Of a stretch of DNA of 64,000 nt, positions 33,493-40,979 are shown piece after piece. Position numbers and translations under genes: made by a program. The notes beneath the pieces are model-generated. The model worked only from the letters and a program-made list of their open reading frames with translations. It was not told where the DNA came from and did not search any database. Every line of letters starts with the position of its first letter. Position 1 is the first letter of the stretch. Origin of the DNA: Rathayibacter sp. VKM Ac-2804 (GTDB taxonomy: Bacteria; Actinomycetota; Actinomycetes; Actinomycetales; Microbacteriaceae); NCBI RefSeq assembly GCF_009866655.1, contig NZ_CP047420.1, positions 1,860,001 to 1,924,000 on the forward strand, written 5' to 3'.

Positions 33493-34344
33493 ATGAGTGT
33501 GTGGCGCCCCTGGGATGCGGACGATGACGAGCAGGCCGAGCGGATGACGGTCCGGGAGATGATTCCGGATCCCGTAAGGGCAGGGGTTGGGGAGTGGCTC
33601 CGCGTGGAACTGCTCGGCCACTACGGCATGACTTCGGTTAACACGATCACCTTCGTGCAGGCAGCCCTACAGCATGACTTCGGTTTCGCGCCGGGCGCCG
33701 TCAACACGGACTACTTCGTCAGCCAGATCCTCAGCAACGGCGACAAGTTCACGATGCGTGTGATCGATCTCCTTGCTGGTCAAATTCGTCCCGGAATCTC
33801 CGCCGCAGAGAGCCGCATCAGGCAGATCGACACGCACCTCGAACTCGGCGCATCGAGCGTCACCGTCACTCGGCAGGGTCGCGAGTTCCGGGTCGCTCGG
33901 CGTCTTCCGGAAGGGGTCGAAGAGCTCGCCGCTCAGTCCGTCTCGTCAGCGTCGCGGCTCGCTGGGAATCATCTTGTGGTGGCATGGAATGAGATTCGCT
34001 CGTTGTCCCCGAATGTCAGCACAGCTATGACCGAAGCAATTCGGGCTGTGGAAGCGGCAGGTGGCGCTGTAGTCACGCCCAAGGAACTGAGGCCTCGTCT
34101 CAGTAAGATCGTGTCCACGATCAAGGACAACGATCGATGGACGCTGATCCTCGCAACCAGAGACGATGGATATCCCGACCACAGAGCTGTCCTGGTCGGC
34201 ATGCTCGAGACCCTGGCCTTCGCTCAGCAGGACCGGCACTCAGGCAAGCCGCACACCGTCCCCGAAGGCCTCGGGCACGTGCAACTCGCCTCCACATTGG
34301 TGGCGTGGTTCTCGGCTGGCGTAGTCAAGAAGAAGGCGAGCTAG
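33493..34344 (+). CDS. Phage cargo protein of unknown function, candidate defence or exclusion gene
   Basis: 283 residues, on the strand opposite to the surrounding operon, with visibly more A/T and rarer codons than its neighbours and a leaderless promoter. N-terminal half helical (VGEWLRVELLGHYGMTSVNTITFVQAAL). The C-terminal ~110 residues (AIRAVEAAGGAVVTPKELRPRLSKIV, then DDGYPDHRAVLVGMLETLAFAQQDRHSGKPH and HVQLASTLVAWFSAGV) recall the C-terminal helical domain of some abortive-infection proteins, but I cannot name a family. All signs point to a lysogenically expressed moron. Its 3' end overlaps the methyltransferase gene by 20 bp. Confidence 0.75.
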   Translation: MSVWRPWDADDDEQAERMTVREMIPDPVRAGVGEWLRVELLGHYGMTSVNTITFVQAALQHDFGFAPGAVNTDYFVSQILSNGDKFTMRVIDLLAGQIRPGISAAESRIRQIDTHLELGASSVTVTRQGREFRVARRLPEGVEELAAQSVSSASRLAGNHLVVAWNEIRSLSPNVSTAMTEAIRAVEAAGGAVVTPKELRPRLSKIVSTIKDNDRWTLILATRDDGYPDHRAVLVGMLETLAFAQQDRHSGKPHTVPEGLGHVQLASTLVAWFSAGVVKKKAS

Positions 34345-35209
34345 GGCGCTCGTACTCCGGCGAGCGCCGTGGGTCGGTGGTGGGGGTCGAGAAGATGTCC
34401 CAGGCGCGGAGGACGCCGCCGGAGCCGGGGAAGAGGTCGGTGAAGTCGTCGTGGGGTTCGGCGCCGAGCAGGTCGAAGATCCAGCGGCAGAAGACGGCGG
34501 GCTTCGCGCCGACGACGCGGTTCGGGTCGGTGAGGCGGGGCTTCGCGGCGTAGACGAGGGAGTCGACTCGTCGTGTCGCGCCGGCGTAGCGCAACGCATC
34601 GTGCGGATCCGCGAGACGCGTCGTCGAGCTGCTCGGGTCTACGGATGCGTCGCGTCCACCAGGTGCGGCGGATGCGTCGCGCTCGACGTCGGATGCGACG
34701 CGTCGCGATGCGCGGCCGCGAGACGCGTCGCCGTCGGCCGCGAACGACGCGTCCCGGCCACCGAAGTAGATGACCGGCTCCCACGCGTTCGCCGGCCCCC
34801 GCGAGCGACCGTGCCGGTCGCCACGATGCCAGGCCGCGACGCGTACTCCTGGAGGGCACGACGCGAGCACCTCGGGCAGCGCGCGGGCCGACGTCGACAG
34901 CGCCCACCCGTCGAAAGCGGCCAGCGAGGCGATCAGCGCGGGATGGTCGACTTCCCCGCCGAAATCCGGGTGCTCGCCGTAGTAGCGCTTCGACAGGCCC
35001 GGATACGGCGGATCGGCGTAGGCCAGGCGCAGCTTCTCGCCGCGGCGCGACGCGACAGGATCGCCGACCCCGCGGGCGAAGCGGTGCCTCGCCTGCCTGC
35101 AGCGGACCGAGCAGCACACCGCATCACGGCGCGCCGCCGCTGGGATCGGGCCCGAGCACCACGAGCAGATCCGCGTCGAGCTGCTCGGCACGACGGATGC
35201 CTCAGCCAT
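34325..35209 (-). CDS. DPPY-type DNA amino-methyltransferase with zinc finger and repeat insertion
   Basis: 294 residues. N-terminal Cys cluster (C15, C18, C33, C37) resembles a small zinc finger. Motif IV YADPPYPG (64-71) and motif I LFPGSGG near 263 follow the beta-class order (IV before I), so it would methylate adenine N6 or cytosine N4. Residues ~150-194 are an Asp-Ala-Ser-rich insertion (GRDASFAADGDASRGRAS ...) encoded by the GACGCGTC-rich repeat. No partner endonuclease is adjacent, so protection from host restriction is likely. Confidence 0.8.
   Translation of the reverse strand: MAEASVVPSSSTRICSWCSGPIPAAARRDAVCCSVRCRQARHRFARGVGDPVASRRGEKLRLAYADPPYPGLSKRYYGEHPDFGGEVDHPALIASLAAFDGWALSTSARALPEVLASCPPGVRVAAWHRGDRHGRSRGPANAWEPVIYFGGRDASFAADGDASRGRASRRVASDVERDASAAPGGRDASVDPSSSTTRLADPHDALRYAGATRRVDSLVYAAKPRLTDPNRVVGAKPAVFCRWIFDLLGAEPHDDFTDLFPGSGGVLRAWDIFSTPTTDPRRSPEYERPSSPSS
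34644..34757. repeat. GACGCGTC-rich repeat, copy 2, inside the methyltransferase gene
   Basis: Shares with 23007-23094 the words GATGCGTCGCG, CCACCAGGTG and CGCGGCCGCGAGACGCGTCG in the same order and orientation. Read on the minus strand it stays in frame and codes for repeated R/G-D-A-S units. Related words continue to ~34560. Confidence 0.75.
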
Positions 35210-35708
35210 GGTCGACCTCAGCGAGCGCCGGGGGTTCGTAGATGATGTGGGCGGGCAGGGGCACCAGCGCGTTCGGGAAGCACCCCTGGCGGCCGGCGCG
35301 CGTCCATCCCTCGGCGAGGCAGTGCCAGACCTCCAAGTCGTCGGCGTCGGCGCGGAGGACCGTGCCGGGCGGAAGCGTGCGCAGGTGGGCGGCCGTCGAC
35401 ACCAGACGTCCCCGCTCGAGCACCTCGATCCGCTCCCGCGCCGTCCGCTCCTTCGCCTGCAGCCGACCCATCTGCGCGAGGATCTCCACCGGCTGCCGAG
35501 CCGCGAGAGCCTCCGCCAGCGCAGTCAGCAGCTCCCGCTCCTGCGAGCCGTACGGGTGCTCCGCCGCCAGGATCCGGCCGTACGCGATCAGGTCGACCGC
35601 CGGCGCCCCGACCATCGAGCCGCGGTCCGCGCGCTCCGCCGCCGGCTCGAGCGGCTCCGGCACGGCGAGGGCGACCTCGACGGTCCAGTCGTGCACGTCC
35701 GCGCTCAT
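35202..35708 (-). CDS. Hypothetical phage protein, 168 aa
   Basis: Not recognised. A helical middle with LLTALAEALAARQPVEILAQMGRLQAKERTARERIEVLERG (probable coiled coil ~60-100) and a C-terminal beta part (GTVLRADADDLEVWHCLAEGWTRAG). Coupled by ATGA to the next small membrane gene upstream and overlapping the methyltransferase start by 8 bp. Confidence 0.72.
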   Translation of the reverse strand: MSADVHDWTVEVALAVPEPLEPAAERADRGSMVGAPAVDLIAYGRILAAEHPYGSQERELLTALAEALAARQPVEILAQMGRLQAKERTARERIEVLERGRLVSTAAHLRTLPPGTVLRADADDLEVWHCLAEGWTRAGRQGCFPNALVPLPAHIIYEPPALAEVDHG

Positions 35709-35845
35709 CGGGTCCTCCTCGCGTCACGCAGCGCCTCGTTCGCCTCATCGACCGACACCCAACCCTCAGCGCCCGGATCCCCACGAGAGATGTGCACGGC
35801 GACCACGGCGAGCGCCGTCAGGGCGAGGGCGAGCAGTCCGCGCAT
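35705..35845 (-). CDS. Small single-span membrane protein, 46 aa
   Basis: ATG 35845 overlaps the preceding stop (TGATG). Residues 3-17 (GLLALALTALAVVAV) are a membrane helix or signal anchor; the tail is charged (SVDEANEALRDARRTR). Overlapping starts and stops on both sides support it. Confidence 0.6.
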   Translation of the reverse strand: MRGLLALALTALAVVAVHISRGDPGAEGWVSVDEANEALRDARRTR

Positions 35846-36243
35846 CACGGCCGCACCGCCGTCATCGTGGCGAGCGCCGAGAGGTTCGCGCGGGCGATTG
35901 CCCAGTCCGTCGGCGTGCACAGGGTGTGGGTGTGGGTCTGCGCGACGACGTCGGCTACGAGGCCCTCCGAGAGGCCGAGCTGCTCGCCGAGGTCGCGGGT
36001 CGCGCGCTCCTCCTCCGAGCAGACCTCCTCGGCGGCCTGCCCGAAGGCGCCCGCGAGCAGAGCGCCCCACGCGGCGCTCACCCGCCCGAAGAGGCCGATC
36101 ACGTCCGTCACCACCTCGCCGAGACGGCCGAACCGCTCACCGATCGTGAAGATCCGCTGCGCCTCCGCGAGCTCCCGCCGGCGCCGCGCGCCCCGCACCT
36201 TCATCCGCGGCCACTCCGCCGCCGTCCGCTTCCTCGTGCTCAT
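35845..36243 (-). CDS. Hypothetical phage protein, 132 aa
   Basis: ATG 36243 with GGAG 6 bp upstream. A basic N-terminus (STRKRTAAEWPRMKVRGARRRREL), then a hydrophobic/helical centre (~45-75) and an acidic region; ends in TDWAIARANLSALATMTAVRP. Not recognised; could associate with DNA or membrane. Confidence 0.68.
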   Translation of the reverse strand: MSTRKRTAAEWPRMKVRGARRRRELAEAQRIFTIGERFGRLGEVVTDVIGLFGRVSAAWGALLAGAFGQAAEEVCSEEERATRDLGEQLGLSEGLVADVVAQTHTHTLCTPTDWAIARANLSALATMTAVRP

Positions 36244-37109
36244 CACAGGCTCCTCTCGGTGTACTTCCTCATCAGGTGAGCCGTCAGTCGGCTCCCCGCC
36301 GTCAACGCGCGCTGCTCCCGGTCGAAGAGCAGCAGCTCCGCCTCGTACTCGTCCTCCGACCACACGTGCTCGCAGACCACGCAGCGGATGACCATGTGCG
36401 ACGTCTGCTCCGTCGGCGGGAACACCGCGACCGTGAACGTCCCTCGCTCCGGCGACCAGCAGCACGTCACCCGATCCGAGTGCGGCATCCGCGACCAGCG
36501 CGGCTTCATCGTCTGGAACCAGCGCCGCTCGAGCGTCCGCGTGTACTCCGCCTCCTCCACGAACCAGCGCACGACGTCGAGGTAGTGGTCCGACACCGCC
36601 GTCTCCGCGAAGATCGCGTCCAGGTGCCGGTCCAGCCACTCCGACTGCACCCGCGTCTCCCGCTCCGCCAGCCACGGCGAGACGCCGCCCGGGAAGCCGA
36701 TCACCCGGCCCGTCGCGTTCCGCCACGCCTGCAGCGCCGCCAGCGGCCGCGACTCCCGCAGCCGAGCCGCGAACAGGCCCGAGAACTGCACGAGGATCGC
36801 GTAGAGCTCGTTCAGGTCATCGAAGGCCTGAGCGTTCATCGGGAGCGGCGCATCCTTCGCGACCGCGCCGGCCGACTCCCCGACGAGCTTCGTGCCCACC
36901 AGGGACGCCACGTGCGCCGCGAGCGTCGGCGCGAGGCGCAGGGCCGAGCGGGTCCGGTAGAAGCACCGATCGCAGAACGCGCCATGCAGCGCTCCCATCG
37001 GCTCCGGGACCTCGTCGAGCTCCGTGCCCCGACGGACACACCCACGCACGCACGTCAGCACCACGACGCCCTCGGCGAGCGCCGCATCGATTTCCTGCTG
37101 CTTCGTCAT
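36243..37109 (-). CDS. Phage protein with several Cys pairs, 288 aa
   Basis: ATG 37109 with GGGGAG upstream. Cys motifs: CVRGC (~19-23), CDRC (~45-48), CC (~235) and CVVC (~262-265), spaced to form two zinc sites. The middle is helical. Not recognised; similar Cys-rich proteins in actinophage early regions are annotated only as hypothetical. Coupled to a 40-aa Cys-containing ORF upstream. Confidence 0.7.
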   Translation of the reverse strand: MTKQQEIDAALAEGVVVLTCVRGCVRRGTELDEVPEPMGALHGAFCDRCFYRTRSALRLAPTLAAHVASLVGTKLVGESAGAVAKDAPLPMNAQAFDDLNELYAILVQFSGLFAARLRESRPLAALQAWRNATGRVIGFPGGVSPWLAERETRVQSEWLDRHLDAIFAETAVSDHYLDVVRWFVEEAEYTRTLERRWFQTMKPRWSRMPHSDRVTCCWSPERGTFTVAVFPPTEQTSHMVIRCVVCEHVWSEDEYEAELLLFDREQRALTAGSRLTAHLMRKYTERSL

Positions 37110-37231
37110 CAGCTCCCCGCCGGACTGTGGTTGATGCCGTGCCCGACCGCGCCGCACGACAGCTCGTTACTCCCCGACTCGAGATCCAGGGCGCGGCCCG
37201 TCGCCTCCCGGTCGCACCACGAGCAGCTCAC
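37109..37231 (-). CDS. Small zinc-ribbon-like ORF, 40 aa
   Basis: GTG 37231 overlaps the upstream stop (GTGA) and the TGA overlaps the next ATG (TGATG), so it exactly bridges the two neighbouring genes. It reads VSCSWCDREATGRALDLE and then SCGAVGHGINHSPAGS, with CxxC plus a later Cys and two His as possible zinc ligands. Below usual gene-caller length. Confidence 0.6.
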   Translation of the reverse strand: MSCSWCDREATGRALDLESGSNELSCGAVGHGINHSPAGS

Positions 37232-37644
37232 GCGACGACCTCGCCCTCGAGCGCGGCCGCGCGCTCCTCGTACCGCGACGAGCGGGAGGCGTGCACGTCA
37301 TCCATCAGGCGGCGGTCGATCGCCTCCGCCCACTGCGTCGCGACCGCGGCCGCCTGGATCAGCTCGACGCGCAGCCGCGCCGGGTCCTCCTCAGCGACCG
37401 CCTCGAAGACCTCCTCGAGGAAGATGTCCCGCCAGGTCACGGCGCCGACGAGGGCGGCCGCGTCCGTGATCGCGCTGAACAGGTCCGCGAGGTGCTTCGC
37501 GCGGGAGTCGTGGTAGACGCCGTGGAGCGGCCGCGTGTCCGGGCCAGTGCCGTCGGGGTGGTTTTGCTCGCGCCACTTCCGGTGCTGCCGGGCGCGCTCG
37601 GCGGCGATCTCGTCGAGCACCGTCTGCATCGGTTCGGTCATCAT
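37228..37644 (-). CDS. MazG-like all-alpha NTP-pyrophosphohydrolase-type protein
   Basis: 138 residues. VLDEIAAERARQHRKWREQNHPDGTG is a common opening of phage proteins in this group, and LEEVFEAVAEEDPARLRVELIQAAAVATQWAEAIDRR carries the E-E-V-x-E / E-x-x-Q-x-A-A pattern of MazG-like helices that bind metal. It may hydrolyse non-canonical nucleotides or ppGpp-like compounds; activity is inferred. Confidence 0.7.
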   Translation of the reverse strand: MMTEPMQTVLDEIAAERARQHRKWREQNHPDGTGPDTRPLHGVYHDSRAKHLADLFSAITDAAALVGAVTWRDIFLEEVFEAVAEEDPARLRVELIQAAAVATQWAEAIDRRLMDDVHASRSSRYEERAAALEGEVVA

Positions 37645-37692
37645 CTCGTCCTGTCTGATATCGCTGGTATGGGGTACTGGGGTGGCGAGCCG

Positions 37693-38199
37693 CTAGAACG
37701 GGGTTTCGTCGTTGTAGGAGCCCGGAGTCGTCCAGGCGGCATCGGCGGCCGGCGCGCTCGACGCCCACTGCTCCTGCGAGCCGCCGTCCGGGCCCGGCTG
37801 AGCGCCCGACACCGGCCGGCTCGCCGCCTTGCCGCCGGCCGCCCGGGTGACCTGCGCCGTCGCGTAGCGGAGCGAGGGGCCGATCTCGTCGATCTCGAGC
37901 TCGATCGACGTGCGCTTCTCGCCCTCCTTCGTCTCGTAGGAGCGCTGCTTGAGGCGACCCGTCGCGATGACGCGCATGCCCTTCGTCAGCGTCCCGGCGA
38001 CGTTCTCGGCGAACTCACGCCAGACGGACGCGCGGAGGAAGAGGGCGTCGCCGTCCTTCCAGTCGTTCGCCTGCCGGTCGAAGGTGCGCGGCGTCGAGGC
38101 GATCGTGAAGTTCGCCACGGCGAGGCCGCCCTGCGTGTAGCGCAGCTCGGGGTCGGCGGTCAGATTGCCGACGACGGTGATGATCGTTTCGCCTGCCAT
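37693..38199 (-). CDS. ssb: Single-stranded DNA-binding protein
   Basis: 168 residues with the OB-fold sequence [30 protein letters not shown], then [40 protein letters not shown]. The C-terminal tail is Gly/Ser/Ala-rich and ends SYNDETPF, an acidic tip plus final Phe as in bacterial SSB, which recruits partner proteins. TGATG overlap with the upstream gene. Confidence 0.96.
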   Translation of the reverse strand: MAGETIITVVGNLTADPELRYTQGGLAVANFTIASTPRTFDRQANDWKDGDALFLRASVWREFAENVAGTLTKGMRVIATGRLKQRSYETKEGEKRTSIELEIDEIGPSLRYATAQVTRAAGGKAASRPVSGAQPGPDGGSQEQWASSAPAADAAWTTPGSYNDETPF

Positions 38200-38699
38200 C
38201 AGGAGGCCTCTCTCTCGGTTTCGGTCTGGATCCGGTCCGCCACGGCGAGCGCCGGGAGGGCGTCGGTGGGCGGCTCGGGGGTGTGCATGCGGGCCTTCGT
38301 CGTGGCGGGGCGGCGGATGAGGCCGAGGCGGGAGCGGGTGACGCGGACGGAGGAGATCGGCATGCCAGCGGAGCGGGCGATGTCGGGGTCCTCGAAGCCG
38401 GCGGCGAAGAGGACGCGGACGCGCTCTCGGCGGCGGGCGACAGCGAAGGCCGAGCTGCCCTCCGACGACGGAGGCAGCGGCTCGAGTCCGAGGGGCGCCT
38501 CCCAGCCGTCCTCGTCGACCGTGGGCGCCTCAGGAGCGGGCGGCGGGGTCTCGGCGGCGTAGGCGGTCAGGACCGGCGCGAGGGCCTGGCTGACCTGCTG
38601 CTCGATGAGGACGTGCGCGTTCACCTGCTGGCGGATGGCGATCGAAGACAGGGCGCGGTACTCGAGGTCCGAGATCTCGATCTGCAGGATGACGCTCAT
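38199..38699 (-). CDS. Phage protein with HTH-like segment, 166 aa
   Basis: ATG 38699. The N-terminal [44 protein letters not shown] resembles ribbon-helix-helix or oligomerisation helices, followed by a Pro/Glu linker. A C-terminal helix-turn-helix is likely ([25 protein letters not shown], ~115-140). Probable DNA-binding regulator of early functions. Confidence 0.68.
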   Translation of the reverse strand: MSVILQIEISDLEYRALSSIAIRQQVNAHVLIEQQVSQALAPVLTAYAAETPPPAPEAPTVDEDGWEAPLGLEPLPPSSEGSSAFAVARRRERVRVLFAAGFEDPDIARSAGMPISSVRVTRSRLGLIRRPATTKARMHTPEPPTDALPALAVADRIQTETEREAS

Positions 38700-39628
38700 G
38701 CGCTCAGTCCTCCGGCTCGAAGCGGGGTCCGGCGGTAGCTGCTGCTGAGCGACGTTCCCTGGCGAGCTGCTGGTGGTACTGGCGCGCATCCCCGCAGTCC
38801 CGACAGTTGACCCCCCGGCCAGGACCCGCAGGCTGATGCACGACGCAGAACGGAGACGGGAGATCCAAGAGCGGCACCCCGCCCGGCTCGCCCTGCGCCC
38901 CCCGCGCGCCCCCACCCCCCTCTGCCATGAGCCGCTCGCGAGCGGCTCGCGAGGCACTCGCGAGGTCCTCCGGAGGACCTGGGAGTCGGCTGGGCGTCGC
39001 GCGCTGAATCGTCGACACCTCGCGCAGGAGCAGGTACTCCCGCCCCATCGCCGAGTACAGGTACAGGTACTCGATCTCCGCCAGCTGCAGCAGCATCGAC
39101 TCGATGTCCGACTCCGACGTCGTCGCGTCCTCGAGGTACAGGTCCGCCTTCAGCTTCGACGCCTTCGACGACGCCCGCCCCTCGTCGTCCGCCTGCCAGT
39201 GCAGCAGCAGCGCGAACAGGCGCACCGCCGGCGGCAGCTCCTCGATCAGCTCGTCGAAGACGATCTCCGCCTTCAACGTCCTCTGCCGGCTCGTCGTCGA
39301 CATGCTTTGCCATCCCTCGGAAGATCGTGTCCAGTGCCTCGGCGAGCGCCTCTCGGTCGACGCGGAAGCACTCGGTGAAGCCGCGGCCGCGGGGGAGCAG
39401 GTGCTCGCTCGCCTCGGGCGTCGCGAAGGCGCGCGCGAAGGTGGCGCGCATCTCGCGCAGCGCGTGAGTCTCGTAGCCGGCGGGCGTGTCCCGCATCAGC
39501 AGGAGCACGTGCGCGCCGGTGTCGGTCAGGTAGTAGATGCGGGCCATGCGGGACGCGCGGCCGACCTTGAGCACGCCGTGCTCGGGCCACCAGACCGCGT
39601 AGGTCATCGCCAGTTCGGGGCGCTTCAT
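38696..39628 (-). CDS. GIY-YIG-like protein with an apparently run-on 3' end
   Basis: ATG 39628 overlaps the HNH stop (ATGA). The first ~110 residues look genuine: MTYAVWWPEHGVLKVGRASRMARIYYLTDTGAHVLLLMRDTPAGYETHALR-type sequence recalls GIY-YIG / T5orf172 nuclease domains (K-V-G-R segment, later conserved E). After ~residue 115 the frame has no stop for another ~200 codons, but there it is only the shadow of the replication gene. Either the stop was lost or the genes overlap by 600 bp. Only the N-terminal part is trusted. Confidence 0.5.
   Translation of the reverse strand: MKRPELAMTYAVWWPEHGVLKVGRASRMARIYYLTDTGAHVLLLMRDTPAGYETHALREMRATFARAFATPEASEHLLPRGRGFTECFRVDREALAEALDTIFRGMAKHVDDEPAEDVEGGDRLRRADRGAAAGGAPVRAAAALAGGRRGAGVVEGVEAEGGPVPRGRDDVGVGHRVDAAAAGGDRVPVPVLGDGAGVPAPARGVDDSARDAQPTPRSSGGPRECLASRSRAAHGRGGWGRAGGAGRAGRGAALGSPVSVLRRASACGSWPGGQLSGLRGCAPVPPAARQGTSLSSSYRRTPLRAGGLSA
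38704..39303 (-). CDS. Phage replication-type protein (replisome organiser-like N-terminus)
   Basis: 199 residues from ATG 39303 (GAGGGA site upstream). ELIEELPPAVRLFALLLHWQADDEGRASSKASKLKADLYLED matches the winged-helix-type start of many phage replication initiators, where small-genome phages check ploidy/size codons with DDEGR. The C-terminal part is linker-like with a late CxxC (NCRDCGD, ~173). Adjacent to SSB. Overlapped in another frame by the GIY-YIG-like gene. Confidence 0.7.
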   Translation of the reverse strand: MSTTSRQRTLKAEIVFDELIEELPPAVRLFALLLHWQADDEGRASSKASKLKADLYLEDATTSESDIESMLLQLAEIEYLYLYSAMGREYLLLREVSTIQRATPSRLPGPPEDLASASRAARERLMAEGGGGARGAQGEPGGVPLLDLPSPFCVVHQPAGPGRGVNCRDCGDARQYHQQLARERRSAAATAGPRFEPED

Positions 39629-40029
39629 CGGGTGGTCTCTCTCTCGTACTGCTCGGGGGTGATCGCGACGCCGTCCGCCGTGAGATGGCGGAGGCGGCCG
39701 CGGTAGATGACAGGCACGGCCAGGGGGTCCTCGTCGGCGCGGACGGCCCAGCCGATAGCCGAGCAGCGCTCGGGCGTCGGAGGGCTGCCGTGCGCGGCGC
39801 CGTGGCAGCCGGAGTGGTTCCCGGACCCGCACAGGTGCAGGAGGTTTTCGACCGCGTTGTCGCCCCCACGGGAGCGGAACTTCCGGTGGTGCACCTCCGT
39901 CGCGCGGCGCAGGCCGCAGCCCTCGCACATTCCGGCGGAGCGCGCCTCCACCGCGAGGCGGGCGCCCTCCGGGATCGGCTCCGGCTCGGCCCGCTTGCGC
40001 GGCTCCGGCTTCGGGTACGCCGGGCTCAT
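39625..40029 (-). CDS. HNH endonuclease
   Basis: 134 residues from ATG 40029 (ATGA overlap). CEGCGLRRATEVHHRKFRSRGGDNAVENLLHLCGSGNHSGCHG shows the zinc Cys pairs, the HH of the HNH motif, the conserved N and the final H. Free-standing HNH in the early region, separate from the packaging HNH at 33041; may act in recombination, homing or host DNA damage. Confidence 0.9.
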   Translation of the reverse strand: MSPAYPKPEPRKRAEPEPIPEGARLAVEARSAGMCEGCGLRRATEVHHRKFRSRGGDNAVENLLHLCGSGNHSGCHGAAHGSPPTPERCSAIGWAVRADEDPLAVPVIYRGRLRHLTADGVAITPEQYERETTR

Positions 40030-40979
40030 GCCGCTGCCTCGGCGAGCGCCGGTCGGAGCGCGTGCGCAGCGGCGACCTCGGTGAGGAGGTGCGCGGCGAC
40101 GGGCGGGGAGACGACGTCGCCGGCCTGCTGGAACTGGGAGGTGCGCGAGCCGGTCCACGGGTAGTCGAGCGGGAAGCCGTTGAGTAGGCCAGCCTCGGCC
40201 GCAGTGAGACGCAAGCCGTCGTCGCGGGCCCAGGTGCGGGAGCGGCCGGTGAGGCACCACGACGGGCCGTCGGCCGAAAAGTCGTTGCCGCCGGACGTGC
40301 GGCGGACGCCGCGGGTGTTCATCGTGTGGCCAGCCGGCCAGCCGAGCGCGTCGGCCATGCTCGCGTGCTCGTCGCGGCGGAGGCCGACGGCGATCGGCCG
40401 GTAGTGGGAGGCGACGAGGAAGGTGCGGCGGCGACGCGAGGGGACGCCGAGGTCCATCGCGTCGATGGTTTGCACGTCGACGGACTCCCAGCCGACGGAG
40501 TAGAGCTCGGCGCCGAGGTCCTCCCACGCGAACTCGACCGCGGGGACCTGTTCCATCGCGATCCACTCGAGCGAGGGAAGGCTGAGCGCCCACAAGCCGG
40601 CGAGGGCGAGGAGCGCAGTGCGCGGGTCCTCGACGGTCGCGAAGACGTCGTCGACGGCTTCCTGCGGATCGATGCCCCAGCCGATCGACGTCCAGGAGTC
40701 GAGGACGCGCTGGTAGTCGTCGCCGCGGCCCGTCCCTCGACCGGCTGCTGAGAAAGTGGGACACGGCGTGGACGCGATGAGGCCGGTCGCGTCGGCGTAG
40801 TCCTCGAGCGATGTCGCTCGCATGTCCTCGTGGATGCGGTGGAAGCCCGCGGCGCGGGCGGTCGCGACCGCGTTGGCCGCGAGCTCGACGCCCTCGATGT
40901 CGAGGTCGAGGCCAGCCTGGCGGGCGCCCTCGTCCCAGCCGCCGGGGCCGGCGCAGAGGTCGATGGTGCGTGCGCTCAT
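40026..40979 (-). CDS. DNA (cytosine-5) methyltransferase
   Basis: 317 residues with all main motifs: I DLCAGPGGW (7-15), IV STPCPTFSAAGRG with catalytic Cys73, VI MEQVPAV (normally ENV), VIII VPSRRRRTFLVAS, IX LTAAEAGLLNGFP and X QAGDVVSPPVAAHLL. The target-recognition region (~215-270) is short. No endonuclease partner nearby, so it is an orphan phage methyltransferase that probably hides phage DNA from host restriction. Confidence 0.95.
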   Translation of the reverse strand: MSARTIDLCAGPGGWDEGARQAGLDLDIEGVELAANAVATARAAGFHRIHEDMRATSLEDYADATGLIASTPCPTFSAAGRGTGRGDDYQRVLDSWTSIGWGIDPQEAVDDVFATVEDPRTALLALAGLWALSLPSLEWIAMEQVPAVEFAWEDLGAELYSVGWESVDVQTIDAMDLGVPSRRRRTFLVASHYRPIAVGLRRDEHASMADALGWPAGHTMNTRGVRRTSGGNDFSADGPSWCLTGRSRTWARDDGLRLTAAEAGLLNGFPLDYPWTGSRTSQFQQAGDVVSPPVAAHLLTEVAAAHALRPALAEAAA

